Assembly (NCBI GenBank): GCA_036365145.1
Contig: JAEOAD010000012.1
Location: forward strand, 42,724,501 to 42,788,500
Direction: 5' to 3'
Length of the DNA stretch: 64,000 nt
From: Orientallactaga sibirica
Lineage: Eukaryota > Chordata > Mammalia > Rodentia > Dipodidae
Below, one piece after another: positions 33,481 to 46,374 of this stretch; position 1 is the first letter of the stretch, and every line of letters starts with the position of its first letter. A program made the translations under genes and the position numbers. The notes below the pieces were generated by a model that saw nothing but the letters and a program-made list of their open reading frames with translations, was not told the DNA's origin and ran no database searches.

Positions 33481-35828
33481 TCAAAATACATCTAATGAAA
33501 GATAGATTATGTACAGTGAACCACTTTATTTGCTTTTCTTTGAACAATATTTTCTGCATTTACAATTGGATTTCTGCAGTGAGAATTTCTCAGCTTTTGT
33601 TGATACTATTTTCAACACTTGAAATGTTTTCTTTATACTCTGTATTTCCCATGAATCCCTAAAGAAATGTACTGAGGAAACCATGATGATCAAAATACTG
33701 ACAATTGATAAACAGAGGGATAATAAAATCTCAGGAAACTCTAAGAAATACATTTTTTTTCCTAAAGTGGGGTTCAATCAATCAAAAATTAACAGAGTAG
33801 AGCACAGAGTCATTCAAAGCAGGCTGTATCACTTACTGGATACATGATACATTTTCACTGTTTATCTTTTGACATGAAATGTCTGAAGGCTATTCATTGT
33901 CACAAGGGAAAGTTTGCCTGCTTTAACTTAGTTTATTGGAAGTTAATCTTGAAGTTTACATCTTCTTATATTTTCTCTGCTACAGAAGCATGAAGAGATA
34001 TCTTCCTAAAGAAGGATTGACATGTAAAGCACAAATCCCCAGCCTCATAAAACCCATGGAAGATTTACTCTTTTGTTAACTACACCACTGCTTTACACTC
34101 ACAAGTGGTTTATTGTAATTTTATCAGATCCATTGGTGTTCTGAGTTTGGGGACTGCATATCAGGTTTTGTCAACATTGACTCAGGCTCAGTCTCTACAA
34201 AGGTCAGAGTTCTGCATCTGAGTTAAATGAAGCTATAGGTAGTCATATTAGGGTGTGAAGTGATAGTTTTGAGGGTGTTATTGTAATCCTTAATATATAA
34301 TTTTCTTTTACTAAAAATGTCCATAGTAGCCAAAGACACATGTAAGACTGTCCACGTTTCTCAGCACTTCTGTGAATTGTACCTTTTTCTAAATCATTTT
34401 TTCAAGCAATTTAATTATTTTTTGATCAACATTCTCAAAATAATGCAGGTATTTTGCAAATATTATTTGTTGTTTCCCATTCCAATATCCTATTTTGATG
34501 AAATAAAGTTATATATGTAGAAGTACTGTGTTTCTTTTCTTAGAAAAGAAAAGTAGAAAAGTCAATTACCAAATATATTAAATATGTATGTGAAGAACCT
34601 TATTTTGAAGTTGAGTGATATGAACAATTTTTAAAAGATAAGTGAGGATAGCATATTTCTGAGAAACCTCTCTTGGCTACTAATCATTTCCTAAGTTTAT
34701 CTGAGGAAAGAGTGACAGGGTGACATTCATACTAAGTCCAGTTTGTCTGTTACTGTAGTTTATGCTCTCTCCAGGACTCTGGTCATTTCTGTGGCAGAGT
34801 AGATATTGCAAAGAAAGTTTTACATAATCCTTCAGGGTATTAAATGAACTGATGTGATATAATTTTAATAACAGAGACAGCCAGATTCTAAACTCCATAA
34901 TCATATATTATTTTTCTTTCCAGAAACTAGAATACATATATCAGAGCATATATTCATAGTGCCTTCTATGCATGTGATATCACTCTGTATTTTTTCATCC
35001 AAGAGAAATAGTGAATGATTTTCCCATAGTTTCCATTCTTATTGTTAAAGGTCTGTGTGTGTGGGGGGGAGGGAATCAGTTATAATGTGTTTTCTCAGGG
35101 ACATGCCTCAGCTGACTGTTCCAGTATCTCCTTCTACTTAATCTGACTATGATACCTTATTTTTTATCCTTTGATGGAAAAAGAAAGGAAGATACTCTGT
35201 GACACCTACAAACTCAGTAGCATAAGCTTCAGAATTTCTCTGGATCTAAATCCCGGTGCTTTCTCATTTTTGCCATTGAAACATTTAGAGTACATTCACA
35301 CAACCCAGTTGTGCCAATAGTACTGGAGTCTGTCACTAGTTTTCTTAAATTCCCTGTGGAAAAACAGAAAACCACCAGTGATATTTCTGCAATGTAAGGT
35401 TCAGTCTTCTCAAGCTGTGTTTTCAGTGCTTCTTCCATGACTGCCCCTAAAGAAAATATCTTCTTTGAGAAATTGAATTTTTCTCTTTTCTTCCATCCTG
35501 TCTACCTTAAATCATTTGCAGTTGGCTCTGAATATTGTGCTTCAAGAGAGAGTGGGAAAACCAGAAAACTAAAAGGTTCACACTGAAAGCATTAGATTTG
35601 GCTTAATGAGAACCTTGTAGTTAATTATATACAGGATTTATGCAACTATACATGATTCTTGACTCTTCTGCCTCCTAGGAACTAGAAAGATTAAAGCTAT
35701 CTATTGTAAAGAATTTATTACTGAGGAATGTCCTAAAGTACATAGAAAATAGTTAATGTCTTTGCAAAGGCTAACTACAATTATGAAAATATTTCTTTTT
35801 TAACCTTTTAAAATTAGACAAACTGGTT
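33481..35828. other. Single-copy sequence, no gene seen
   Basis: A minus-strand frame of 69 codons at 35,229-35,438 contains a splice-acceptor-like 'tttctgtttttccacag' on its own strand but no recognisable domain. Otherwise nothing identified. Confidence 0.4.
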
Positions 35829-36068
35829 TGTGGTGGGGGCACATGTGGAAGTCAAAGACAACTTCAAGGTATCTGTGCTTCATCTTCTTGGAAACAGGGT
35901 CTCACTGCTGCAAACACTACTTCCATGCTGCAAGTGAATGTTAGGTGAATTTGGATCATGTGTTCCTACACCTATTTGCATCTGGCTTTATGTGGGGGAA
36001 TTGAACCCAGGCCAGTCAAGCACTCTTTGTAAGTGAACACTTTCAACCACTGTGCTTTCTTCCCAGTC
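35829..36068 (-). mobile_element. B4-like composite SINE, antisense
   Basis: 'gtgggggcacatgtggaagtcaaagacaacttcaaggta' and 'cttggaaacagggtctcac' are B4 body motifs. The end has a tRNA-like head in reverse ('tgtgggggaattgaacccagg...ctttcaaccactgtgc'). Confidence 0.75.
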
Positions 36069-37482
36069 TGAAGAAGGAACATTTCTTATATTATTTTATT
36101 TTTCCAAATACTTCCTTCCAAGAGGCTGTCACTCTCATCTTTTGAGCCCCAGTCTTGAAGTGGACATAGAGAATTCCAGTTAAATATAAATCTATAATGT
36201 CAATTTGTTGTTCAGCCCAAAGCTCAAATCCAAACTCCGCAGGTACAGAGCTGGTACAGATCTTCTTTCTCTTATGCTCTGTCTCCTCTCCACTAGCTTT
36301 GATCCTTTAGGCTCCAAGCAAGCTGGAAGGTCAACATTCATATGTAGTGTGTGTATGTACCAAAATATAAAATATATATAAAACTTAAATTGAGTATAGA
36401 CAAAATTTTGACATGAAATAGATTAGCCTAGTTGATTAACACAAATTGAACTAGAAAGTTTCATAACACAGCTCATGCAAAAACGATAAGTGGTACTTTT
36501 GAACTGTTTGTATGAAAGAGAAAGTGTGTGAATCACAGTCCACATGTTGTAGGTTTCACACTATAGGAATCAAAAGGGGTTTCTAGGTGATTTGTGTGGA
36601 GTATTATCACTCCATGTGCTAAAGCTTCTCTTCTGACATCTTTGGACTCCTCAGAGTCATCATGGAATGTGCTCCTCTCTGGATATCTTATAGTACCCTT
36701 GTTTTTGCCTCCTAGCTGGGCATCCTTTGCCTCTCCATCCACATAGGCAACCCTCTGGAGGAGAGTCCTCTCCAATTGCACTAGGTGCATTGCAGTGAAG
36801 TGTGGAATGCCTCCATTGTAACTCTCTTCACTTAACCATCTATCTTCAGACTGTATCAGATGACAGTCTCAAATTTATGGCCCAAATTCCAAAGATTCAA
36901 GTTACATTCCTGAAGGAATTCTTTCCTACTCTATACCAGCATCGGGACGAGCTATGAAGCTCAGTCATTTTCTAGGTGGTTAGTGAGATTAGTCTCTGCT
37001 GCTGGTTGTCAAATGCCACCACTTTGGTGGTTCCATGGAGTTGTGACTTGGCTCATGAACTTGAAAAGCAAGAGCAAAGAAGGAAAAAAGCATAGTTGTC
37101 ATTAAAATTATTAAATCTCTTTTTAGGATATTTGAATTTATTCAATACATGTTTTTGGAATTCTAAATATATACACGTTAAAGGTAGGAATAGGAGTTAT
37201 AGGACTAGATCTGAATACTTATTTATAGGATTTTTGGAGCTATGTCTTACAACCAATTATAGATCATGGGAAATTAATTACTTTACTGATTACTAATTCT
37301 TCAGTTTGAGGGCCTCAATGAAATTCTGAAACAATATAGTCTCTCAGGACCTTCAATTATTTGATTATATTTGATATTGTAGTTACAAATGATCTAATTT
37401 TCTTGAATCTTCTGTCTGACTTTTCTACTGTGCTGATGGTCAATATCCTCTACATGAGTATTCAGGGAATTCTCGAAAAAGT

Positions 37483-37490
<8 letters not shown>
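36069..37490. other. Single-copy sequence with an unassigned minus-strand frame
   Basis: A minus-strand open frame of 85 codons at 36,533-36,790 has a more protein-like composition than its neighbours (rich in Glu, Lys, Arg, Asp). I cannot assign it to a family. No start context, partner exon or repeat match is visible. Chance or an unidentified repeat remain likely. Confidence 0.3.

Positions 37491-37527
<37 letters not shown>
37487..37527. repeat. (TA)n microsatellite
   Basis: About 40 bp of alternating TA immediately upstream of a B4 SINE. Confidence 0.95.
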
Positions 37528-37532
<5 letters not shown>

Positions 37533-37541
37533 TATTCCTAT

Positions 37542-37819
37542 GGGCTGGAGAGAAGAGTTCAGTGGGAAAAAAAACCCTGTCATGCTTTCATGTAAGCACG
37601 AGGATTTGCATTTTGATTGTCAGCACCCACATAAATGCTGAAACTGATTAGTTATAGTAGCTGAACTGGCCAGTTTTGGGTTCAAGTGAGAGATCCTGCC
37701 TCACAAAATAAAGCAGGCAATGATGAAGGAAGATAATGTCAAGATCTGGTCTCCACACATACAAACATACATGCACCCAAACACATACACAAATACCACA
37801 CACAAATGTACACACACAA
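37542..37819 (+). mobile_element. B4-like composite SINE, sense
   Basis: 'gggctggagagaagagttcagtggg' (tRNA-like head), 'catgtaagcacgaggatttgcat', 'gtcagcacccacat', then 'gttttgggttcaagtgagagatcctgcctcacaaaataaagcaggcaatgatgaaggaagataatgtcaagatctggtctccacacata' and a CA-rich tail. This is the full B4 order. Confidence 0.85.
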
Positions 37820-38888
37820 TAGTGTTTCCAAACCAGGTATTTGCCACTGAGTAAGAATTTAGGAAAATGAAAGGTTTATTTACTATTGAAGGGCAGTGTC
37901 TCCTGAATAGAGCCCTAACGACTTTTCACATTATCAAAACTAGATAAGTCTCAGACTTTCTGCTTCTTGTCCCTGGAATTATGAGGCAAAAACATTCAAC
38001 CACATTTCTGAGGCATCTCATAGCCATACCATATATAACCGCCTGGGAGGTGGCATTTTCCACTTAAGTCCATGAGGTAATTAAAAGTCTGAATGTATGG
38101 AAGCAATAAACTATATCTGAATGTGGTTTATTATATCTTTACTTTTCAAATCAGGTGGGCTTTGGCCTTTCCTTTCCTTGTATATTCCCAAGAATTATGT
38201 TTTCTCCCATTGCAGGAACTATTAGGCTGCAGCAAAAGAGAATAAAATAAGAGAAAGAGAATATGAGGGTAGTCTGGAAGCTTCCTTCTCAACTTTGCTG
38301 AGTCCTTTTTTTGAAGTCTTTCCTAGAATTCCTACATTAGTTAAGTTGAATTTCCATTTCTCAAGGTCAAATATGTCTTGATAAATATTGATGATGTTCC
38401 ATCTTCTACCTCCTCCCCAAATAAAACAATATCCTAGTGTCCTAGTACTGGTGGATCCCAAAAGCACTTTCCCAAGTCAGACTACTCTGTGACTCAATTC
38501 CCCCATTGCTTTTATAGATCATGTCTCCCTTTAATCAATAAGCAGTCATTGTATGACTGTTCACATCTGTTTGAGGAGAATTGTCATGCACACTGATGGG
38601 CCTATTTGTGTAGTCTGATCTCAGATGCTACTTTCAGGAGGATTTAAGAGTCCTTGGACCTGACCCATAACAAATTAATCAATGCACTTTGGAAGATGGT
38701 GATTGGCAAATACAAATTAAAAATAAAGAGGCTTACTTTCTCTTGCTGAAAATCAGTAACTAGATATCCCTCTTTCTCAATCTTAGAGCATCTACTCTAG
38801 AAAATATGTAAGGTCTGTCTCCTTCTCTTCAACATATATGTGACATTTTCAATAGGTTACTAAGTCTTTTCTTAATTACAAACAAGGG
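37820..38888. other. Single-copy sequence, no gene seen
   Basis: Nothing recognised. The 81-codon minus frame at 38,222-38,467 has no motif. Confidence 0.45.
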
Positions 38889-38898
38889 ATTTCTTTTT

Positions 38899-39115
38899 GT
38901 TATTTATTTATTTACTTGCAAAGAGAGAGGGGGGAAAGAGAGAGAAAAAAGAGAGAGAGTATGGGCATGCCAGCACCTCCTGACATTTCATATGAACTCC
39001 AGATGCATGCCCTAGTTTGTGTATCTGATTTTACATGGGTACTGGGAAATTGAACCCAGACTGTCAAGCTTTGCAACCAAGTGCCCTTAACCACTAAACT
39101 ATCTCTCCAGCCCCC
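38899..39115 (-). mobile_element. DIP-type SINE, short form, antisense, with target-site duplication
   Basis: 'ttatttatttatttacttgcaaagagag', GA tract, 'gcatgccagcacctcctgacatttcatatgaactccagatgc', and the reversed head 'ccactaaactatctctccagccc'. The direct repeat ATTTCTTTTT at 38,889-38,898 and 39,118-39,127 marks the target duplication. Open frames over it are by-products. Confidence 0.9.
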
Positions 39116-39780
39116 AAATTTCTTTTTCAAGGACTTGGGAACCATCTCTTGGAAATATAAACACAAAAGAGATAATGCCAATGTCTCCCTGATCCTGCAG
39201 CAACCTCATTTCCATGGGCTCCTACTTTCAAGCTGCAATATTAACTACTGTAATAAATATAGGAGAATATTTTTTAATTTGAACAAAGTCAATTAGTTAA
39301 CATAGATAATCATTCCAGGTACTATGTAGGTTTAGGATGAACTTGGGTTAAAGAAAGAATGGTGATGTCAAGTCCTCCCAATTAAGGAGTAGTTGTCTCA
39401 AGATCTTGTATATGAAGAGTGGCATCTGCTTGGATGTCTAAAAGGGGACATAGTGTGCTTCCTTTCTAGTCAGTGGATTTGCTGGGCTACCCATTATATT
39501 CTGGTTTAATGTTGATTTAATAACAAACTTATTTTTCTTTCTCTATTACCTTCATGGAGATCTTTCCTGCTTTAGGAATTTATTTTCCTTTAAATATAGT
39601 TCTCTAACTATGAGAGCTGATAAATTCCCTTTTTAGTAATCAGGCTATGATTTTTATTTTTGGATAATCTTTGCTAAAAGTTGGGATAAATTACTGGCTA
39701 AGTTGGTCCATGAGTTGGGTAGTCTTACATAGTAATTCGTGGAATGGTTAATATCAATGGCTTGATATTAGTAAATTCTG
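39116..39780. other. Single-copy sequence, no gene seen
   Basis: No recognised repeat or gene. Confidence 0.45.
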
Positions 39781-39890
39781 CAGCTGTCCTGGTACTCATT
39801 ATGTAGATTAGACTAGCCTTGAACTCATGGAAATCTTTCTGATTTAGTGCCACAAGTGCTGTGATTACAGGCTTGGAACACTATGTTGTC
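39781..39890 (-). mobile_element. B1 SINE, antisense, old
   Basis: 'tgtcctggtactcattatgtagattagactagccttgaactcatgg' and 'gccacaagtgctgtgattacagg' are antisense B1 motifs with many substitutions. Confidence 0.75.
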
Positions 39891-39894
39891 CATT

Positions 39895-40085
39895 ATTATC
39901 CTTTTTAATTTTTATTCTTATGTATTTTAAATTTTAATTAGCATATAAAGTAACAGATTTCCTTCTAGTGTTTTCATATATACTTAGTTTTGGTTGATCA
40001 CATCTCCCCCAATCTCTATAGCCCCTGCTGCCCCAAGTTTTCCCTTCTCATTGTGTCACCCATTTCATTCAAGCCTCTAAAATTA
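39895..40085 (-). mobile_element. L1 3'-end fragment, antisense
   Basis: 'aattttaattagcatataaagtaacagatttccttctagtgttttcatatatacttagttttgg' then 'cacatctcccccaatctctatagcccctgctg' resembles the 3' end of rodent Lx-type L1s in reverse. Short and diverged. Confidence 0.5.
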
Positions 40086-40344
40086 TTTGTCTTAAACAAT
40101 TATGTTCTTAGGTGTTGCTGGTAATGAACATATTCTGTTTATTATTCTGTGTCCCTACAGAAGTTAATCTAAATTCCATTTGCCAAGATATAGGACAGTA
40201 TCACAAAGCAGAAGTAAGGGTCTTATACTTGGTAAGAGTTCGGGGATAATATTTTAAAAGGTTAATTTTGATTGCTGTTTTAACAATTCCAAATCTCAGG
40301 GGGCAGCATAAAGACTAAGAGATTTCAAGAAGTCAGTCTATGAA

Positions 40345-40550
40345 GGGCTCTTGCTAGCTGTTCCACTTACCATGTGAACGTGGCCTTCTCATTTAACCAC
40401 ACTCAGCCTCAGTTTCTTCACTGGGAAAATTAATTGCTCCAATCTCATAGGCATACTGTGACCCTGAAATTGTATAATGAATCTAGTGTGATTAGTTTAG
40501 AATCTGATGCATATTTAGTGCTCAGTGCATAGTTGATATAATTACTCTCC
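40345..40550 (+). mobile_element. MIR SINE relic, sense
   Basis: 'gctagctgttccacttaccatgtgaacgtggccttctcatttaaccacactcagcctcagtttcttcactgggaaaat' and 'agtgctcagtgcatagttgata' follow the MIR consensus order closely. Confidence 0.75.
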
Positions 40551-40944
40551 TATCCAAATTTTCTTCTTGCTCCTAATTACAAAATTAGAACTTCAATCTT
40601 GTGGGTTTTTTTTTTTTTTTTTGGGGTCTCAAAGTCCACTGAGTCACTAGCTCCATTCATTAAGATTCATATGCCTCCAGGGTAAGATTACCTTCTAAGC
40701 TAATTTTAACTTTTGGTAAGTAATTGCTTCTAATAGACCAAATAGCTAAAAGTGAAATGTCTTGAGAAAAAAAAAAATAAAGAAAAAGAAACTGGATGAA
40801 TGCCTTATTGTGATGATTGTGGAGATTGGAGAAGATCTAAAGGGGCCTCTGAAATTGAAATGTACATCTTTCCTCATTTTACCAGCCTGACTGCATAGTA
40901 ACTGCAAAGGATGCACTATTTAGTACTAATGAAGAAGATATACT

Positions 40945-41125
40945 CTTCTATTCACACATGAGCTCACTGAATACTTATGACAGCCCTGCAGAGTTTGTAA
41001 TATTGCCCCTAGTATACATGAGGAAACTTGTTGTATTTTGGAAGTTAATGCAACTACCTCAAGCTGTTACTAAATCTGAGTGGCTTAAATCTGAAGGAGG
41101 CCAGAGTTCTGTCCTGCACTTATTT
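40945..41125 (-). mobile_element. MIR SINE relic, antisense
   Basis: 'acagccctgcagagtttgtaatattgcccctagtatacatgaggaaactt' then 'caactacctcaagctgttactaaatctgagtgg' follows antisense MIR order. Confidence 0.65.
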
Positions 41126-42484
41126 TTCTAAGAAAAGACTATGGGACAAAGAATCATGCCATAATGAAAGTTAGCCCTTTGAGAATTTATATTCAGTTGT
41201 ATAATTTGAGGGGAAAGAGACATAGAGATAGAGATGGGAGGAAAAAGGGAAGAGAGAAAAGAGAGTGAGCTGCACTTGTCTCTGAACAGGTATGCTTAGA
41301 GTCCAAGTGAAGAAAAGCAATGCACATAATATTGTCCACTCAATTGTGCTTTCTGAACATTTTGATCTTAAATACAAAGGATGCTTGTATGGTAGGAAGT
41401 TGTATCTAGTGGCAACTCCCTGTGTATGAAAGACAAGGAAATTCCTTCCAAAAGAATCTGACTTTTTGTTGTCACCATCAGGATAAGCAGAGTGCTAGAT
41501 AATAGAAGAAAACTTCTCTAGACTGTCTACAGGCTGTGAGATTCACTATTCTTGAGATCTATCCATGTTCTAAGCATTTGGGTATAGCCTGAGAAAGCAG
41601 CAATGACTTATATCTTAGCAGGAGCAAATATTCTCTCTCTAAAGAAAGGATATGTTCTATGTTGCTATAGATGTTACCGTGCGATTCTGTCCATTTTCTA
41701 TAAGCATAAATCCTGAGAACATACATGATGGGACTCTGAGAGAGGCCAAAGCAGGTAACAGCAGGTCCATGCCTCCTGCTGGAGAAAGCAGAGACACACA
41801 ATTGTGGTCTTTGTAAGGAAGCACAAAGACTGGATTTCTTTGCCTACTGCTCTTAAAAATAAGCCAGAGCTTGTGCATTCCCAATAATCATAGATTTGCA
41901 TGGATTCTGAAAATAAATGTTATCTATTGGACATCTGAAACAAATCTTTAATGAATGTCATTTGTGAGTCTTGAGAATTGCATTTTGACATTTGGGGATA
42001 TGGTCTTAAAGCAGCTGGTGGGGAAACGTCTCCATCTTTTGCTGTGTCACTGGTGCTAATTTAGTAGTGCAACTAATTTCTGGGAAGCCAAATTTTGGAA
42101 GTCAGGAGCAGATAATTGTTGCACAGTTACTGAGATGAGAGCCTCATTCTTGTAATCTTAATGAAGTCCACTGTACTCCACATCCTCAAGGAACAGCTTG
42201 TCATTTTTAAATTAAGGCCATGGTATTTGGATGAGATGAATGGGTGAATGTAATGGGAGTAAGGATCCCAATGGGGTTCCCACATGAATTTAGATAAGAT
42301 GTGTCGTTTCAACATTCACTGTTTTATTTCAAGATATTATAGGTTCATTTTATAAACTTAATAAAAAAATCTAAGCATTACCATAATTCCATCCCAGAGA
42401 GAATCACTAAAAACACTGTCTACTGTCTCTGATTTGTTTGTTGTTTCTGTATAGCTCCCTTCAAAAAATTATATCATATTATAC
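41126..42484. other. Single-copy sequence, no gene seen
   Basis: Three overlapping minus-strand frames in 41,559-41,901 are in different phases and resemble nothing known. No repeat recognised. Confidence 0.45.
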
Positions 42485-42498
42485 AAACTTGGTGTTTT

Positions 42499-42770
42499 TG
42501 TTTGTTTGTTTGTTTGTTTGTTTGTTTGTTTGAGAGAGAGACACAGAGAGAGGCAGAGAGAGGGAGAGGAAGACAGATAGAGATGGGAGCACCAGCAGCT
42601 TCTCAGCTGCTACCATCAAAATCCAGATGCCTGCGCCCCCTTGTGTTCAAGTGCAGCATTGTGCCCTTGTGTCATTTTACATCTAGCTAAACGTGGGACC
42701 TGGAGATTTGAACGGGCGTACTTAGGCTTAGGAGGCAGGTGCCTTAACTGCTAAGCCATCTCTCCAGCCC
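42499..42770 (-). mobile_element. DIP-type SINE, long form, antisense, with 14-bp target-site duplication
   Basis: The reversed tail is a (TTTG)n array at 42,499-42,530, followed by a GA tract, 'ccagcagcttctcagctgctaccatcaaaatccagatgc', the extra middle segment ('caagtgcagcattgtgcccttgtg') and the reversed head 'actgctaagccatctctccagccc'. AAACTTGGTGTTTT occurs at 42,485-42,498 and 42,771-42,784 as a perfect target duplication. It is closest in form to the copy at 1,931. The 62-codon plus frame is a by-product. Confidence 0.92.
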
Positions 42771-42784
42771 AAACTTGGTGTTTT

Positions 42785-43920
42785 GAAATGTGATTTTAAA
42801 CCTAACAGTGTACTTTGAACATTTTTCATTGGTTAATAATCTGTTAGTTTTTAAATGACTACATGAAATATTATGGGAAATGATATTATTTCCCTTCCAT
42901 GAAATACTCTATATCTATTATTTGGTATGATTATCTCCTTTTATGTTCTTCACTCTTTTACAGAATCAATATGCAGAGACCTTTAACTTTTGATCTAATA
43001 TACTCACCCTATCTTCATCATATCACTCTAAGTTTTCTATATTTTAAAGACTCCTTCATCACTGTCTCATGATTTATTTCCATATATTCTTTAATTCTTT
43101 CCTTCTTGAGTTATTTTCTATCTCCACTTTTTCTTACCTAAAACTTAAGATCTTATCTCACTAGAATATCTGGTACAATTAGCTTCAGTATATCTCACAT
43201 TCATTTGTTGTACTTATTTTCTTCTTTAATTTTTTAAGTATGGCAATTCCTCTTATTCATAAGCCTAGTTGTATGTTTTAAAGGTATTAGTTATCTATGA
43301 CCAGATTTTAATATATCTTATAACAATAAGGATTATTTAGTTTTAGGCAACAAAGTAATGTTTTATAGCATCATGACAAGAAATTGTCCAATTATACTCC
43401 CCAAATGCTGCATATGAAATAGATCTGGACAAATACATTTTAGAAACTAAAAGAAAAGCTCATTAATAACATTAATTACTAATTGTTACAGACTATGTTT
43501 TATTATAATAATTTGAAAATTATACTTTATAAGACTCTTCCATTTTCATATTGGCTAAGGTAACAGTCATTCCCTATGATTTTTACAGTTTGTGTATTAA
43601 TGGGGACAAGGACAAGGGAACAGAGGGTACTAACACATGATGTATGATGTATCCATACAAAATATGTTAATTATAATAATAAGAAGAAAATAATTAAAGA
43701 GCAGTTAGAAATCACACACAAGAAATAATTTGTCAGTTTTCTATTGAAAGTTAGGTCCAATTTTACTGTGAATCATTAAAGGAAATGGATTTATTATAGG
43801 TAAGACAAGGGATTTTTATAAAACCTAAGTAATTAGCATTATGAAAAAACAAGTTCTTAGCTGATAAAATAATTGTGGAGTTATGCAACAAAATGTCTTA
43901 AGGAATTTTGATTTTAGATC
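42785..43920. other. Single-copy AT-rich sequence, no gene seen
   Basis: No recognised repeat, structural RNA or coding sequence. Confidence 0.45.
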
Positions 43921-44062
43921 AGCATTGTTACATATACCTATAATTCCAGTGCTTAGGAAGCTGAGACATGTGTATTGCCATAAGTTCAAGATGACTTTTG
44001 TGTAGATAGTGAGTTTAGGACAGTCTGCATTTCAGAGGAAGACCTTCTGCCTTTTAAAGAAA
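43921..44062 (+). mobile_element. B1 SINE, sense, old
   Basis: 'catatacctataattccagtgcttaggaagctgagacatg' and 'taagttcaagatgacttttgtgtagatagtgagtttaggacagtctgcatttcagaggaagacc' are B1 sense motifs, diverged. Confidence 0.8.
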
Positions 44063-44264
44063 TGATTTTTTTTTTTTTAGTGGTGAGCATTTTAATATCT
44101 GTTCTTACTCATTCATTTGAAAAAATATGAAAGAGATGACACTATATTGTCTCGTCTTTTTAAAAATTGAAATGATGATGTCATAGGTGGCCAAAAGTAT
44201 TCAAGATATCTTGTTGTTTCATTATGACCAATATGTGATGCACATATTCTCTAATGTGCATTTA

Positions 44265-44290
44265 AACAATATTTTCATTTATTTGCAAGC

Positions 44291-44337
<47 letters not shown>

Positions 44338-44398
44338 TACAAAGAAATGGGCATGTCAGGGCTTCCAGCTGCTGGAAATAAATTCCATTTTTATGTAC
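44265..44398 (-). mobile_element. DIP-type SINE, antisense, truncated
   Basis: 'catttatttgcaagcatagag', a long perfect GA run, 'gggcatgtcagggcttccagctgctggaaataaattcc'. The tRNA-like head is missing, so this copy is truncated at its 5' end. Confidence 0.75.
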
Positions 44399-44570
44399 TT
44401 GAAATATCATGTGAATTTAACTATCATTTATTTGCATTAGTTTCTATATAAAGTTCCTTACATTTTCTTATATGTCACTTTATGACACAGTATGTCTCAA
44501 AATATTTCTAAGGAAATATTATTCTTGCAAGAGTAATAAAAGCTGAAAATCAAGGTTTTGGAACTTTTAA

Positions 44571-44770
44571 AATTTTATTTGTTTATTACAGACAGAGAGA
44601 GGGAAAGAGAGAAAGGGAGAATGGGTGTGGCAGGACCTCCAGCCACTGCAAACAAACTCCAGAAGCATGCACCCTCCCTGTGCATCTGGCTTACATGGGA
44701 CCTAGAGAGTTGAACTGGGATTCTTTGGCTTTGCAGGCATGTGCCTTAACTGCCAAGCCATCTCTCCAGA
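44571..44770 (-). mobile_element. DIP-type SINE, short form, antisense, with target-site duplication
   Basis: 'tttatttgtttattacagacagagag', 'caggacctccagccactgcaaacaaactccag', 'gtgcatctggcttacatgggacc', reversed head 'actgccaagccatctctccag'. Flanking imperfect duplication: 'aggttttggaacttttaa' (44,553-44,570) and 'aggttttagaacgttttaa' (44,771-44,789). Confidence 0.9.
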
Positions 44771-44789
44771 TTAGGTTTTAGAACGTTTT

Positions 44790-45552
44790 AAGTGAGCTAT
44801 CAATTCTGTTTAAACTTTCTGAAAAACAAAATTGCAGAAAAGATATATTTATAAAGTTCCAGGGAATATCTAAAATTTAGGAATAATTATCTATCTATAC
44901 CAATCTCTATATTTCTATCTATTTATCTATGTAATTTTGGGTTTAGAAAGACTATTAACATCTAAAAAATAAGACCTGACTAAGTAGAAGCTAGATGTTA
45001 ACTAAATAAAATATTCATTATTTTTAAGTATGTTGATGATTTGAGCAAGATAAATATCCTTTAAAATATTCTTTGCCCTTAAACAGACAGGCTTTTTCTG
45101 GTTTGCCACAATAAAAACAATGGTGGGGGGGGTGGATTCAGCCTTTTTTAACTATATTGTCCATTATTTCTCAAAAAAATCACCCAAGATATCTCTTTAT
45201 GTAAATAAATCAGTGTACTTTTTATATAAAGTTAGTTTCCAACCCTATATCCATTCTTTTATTTTGAAATGATTTCTACTCTTAAGCCACTATAAAAACA
45301 AATTTAGTAATCTTGTATCGGTTATAAGATTTAAGTCCATGTCAAAAGTAGGCAAATAACCTTGTCAGTTTGTAGGATTAAACAGATATAGAAACTTGAC
45401 AGTTCTCATTTTTCAAATATAATTTTTGACTGTGAAAAATTCCATTGGGAATAAGTAGTAACTGCAAAAAAGTAAGTATATATGAAGCAAAAGGTAAAAT
45501 AAATTAGCTACTACCATATTAAGGTATATATTTCTACTTACTAATGATTAGA
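44790..45552. other. Single-copy AT-rich sequence, no gene seen
   Basis: Nothing recognised. Confidence 0.45.
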
Positions 45553-45565
45553 AAAAGCCAGTCTG

Positions 45566-45756
45566 CTGGGCATGTTGACTCACATCTTTAATCCTAGCAC
45601 TTAGAAAGCAGAAGTAGGAGGATCACTGTGAGTTCAAGGTTACCCTGAGACTACATAGTGAATTCCAGGTCAGCCTGCACTAGAATGAGACCCTAACTTG
45701 CAAAGCCAAAAAGAAAGAAAGAAAAGGAAAGAAAAGAAAAGAGAAGAGGAGAGAAG
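45566..45756 (+). mobile_element. B1 SINE, sense, with target-site duplication
   Basis: 'ctgggcatgttgactcacatctttaatcctagcactt...gtgagttcaaggttaccctgagactacatagtgaattccagg' and an A-rich tail of AAAG/GAAA units. Direct repeats at 45,553-45,565 and 45,757-45,769 (AAAAGCCAGTCTG and AAAAGACAGTCTG) mark the target duplication. Confidence 0.9.
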
Positions 45757-45769
45757 AAAAGACAGTCTG

Positions 45770-46369
45770 TACCTATCAACACTGCAAGCATTCTAGATAC
45801 TGTTTTTAGTATATACATAGGGGATATATTATTTTTAAGGTCTTTTTTTGTCCTGTACCATTTCTGTCTATATTAGGGAACAGGCAATAATTAAACTGCA
45901 ACAGATGTGAATAATGTCAAGGGCCCCAAGAAAGCAGTCATTTAAATCTCTATCAAGAACCATGTTATTAAAATTTTATAGATTTAGCAATACAGATATG
46001 TCCCTGTAAGCTATGGGAGTGTCTCTGTGGAAATCAGTAGTCCTAGTGAAAAATTAACCCATCCAGTAAGAAGCTTAAAAAAAAAAAAAAAACACTACTG
46101 CTCTAAATGAACTTTATCTGAACTTAAGCATCCCTTTCATCATCTACTCATATCTAAATTTTGGTCTCTGAGGAGATTATGAAAGTTATATTTTCGATCT
46201 CTTTTCAATCAATTCTTTGGCAAATATGTATTCTTTTACTGATAACATACAAGGTATGCAGTTGGTGCCTGAGGTAAATCAAGTAGTGAAAGGCTGATGC
46301 AAAGCAAGATTTCAATACATTTGAAAAGCCAGAGTGTCTCCAAACTTAAGATATAATTGGAAGTGAAAA
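45770..46369. other. Single-copy sequence, no gene seen
   Basis: Nothing recognised. Confidence 0.45.
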
Positions 46370-46374
46370 GATGG

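Noticed and set aside
33246..33662. Hydrophobic 138-codon frame as a possible membrane protein
   Set aside because: Hydrophobicity follows from T-rich DNA, and the first third overlaps an L2-like relic.
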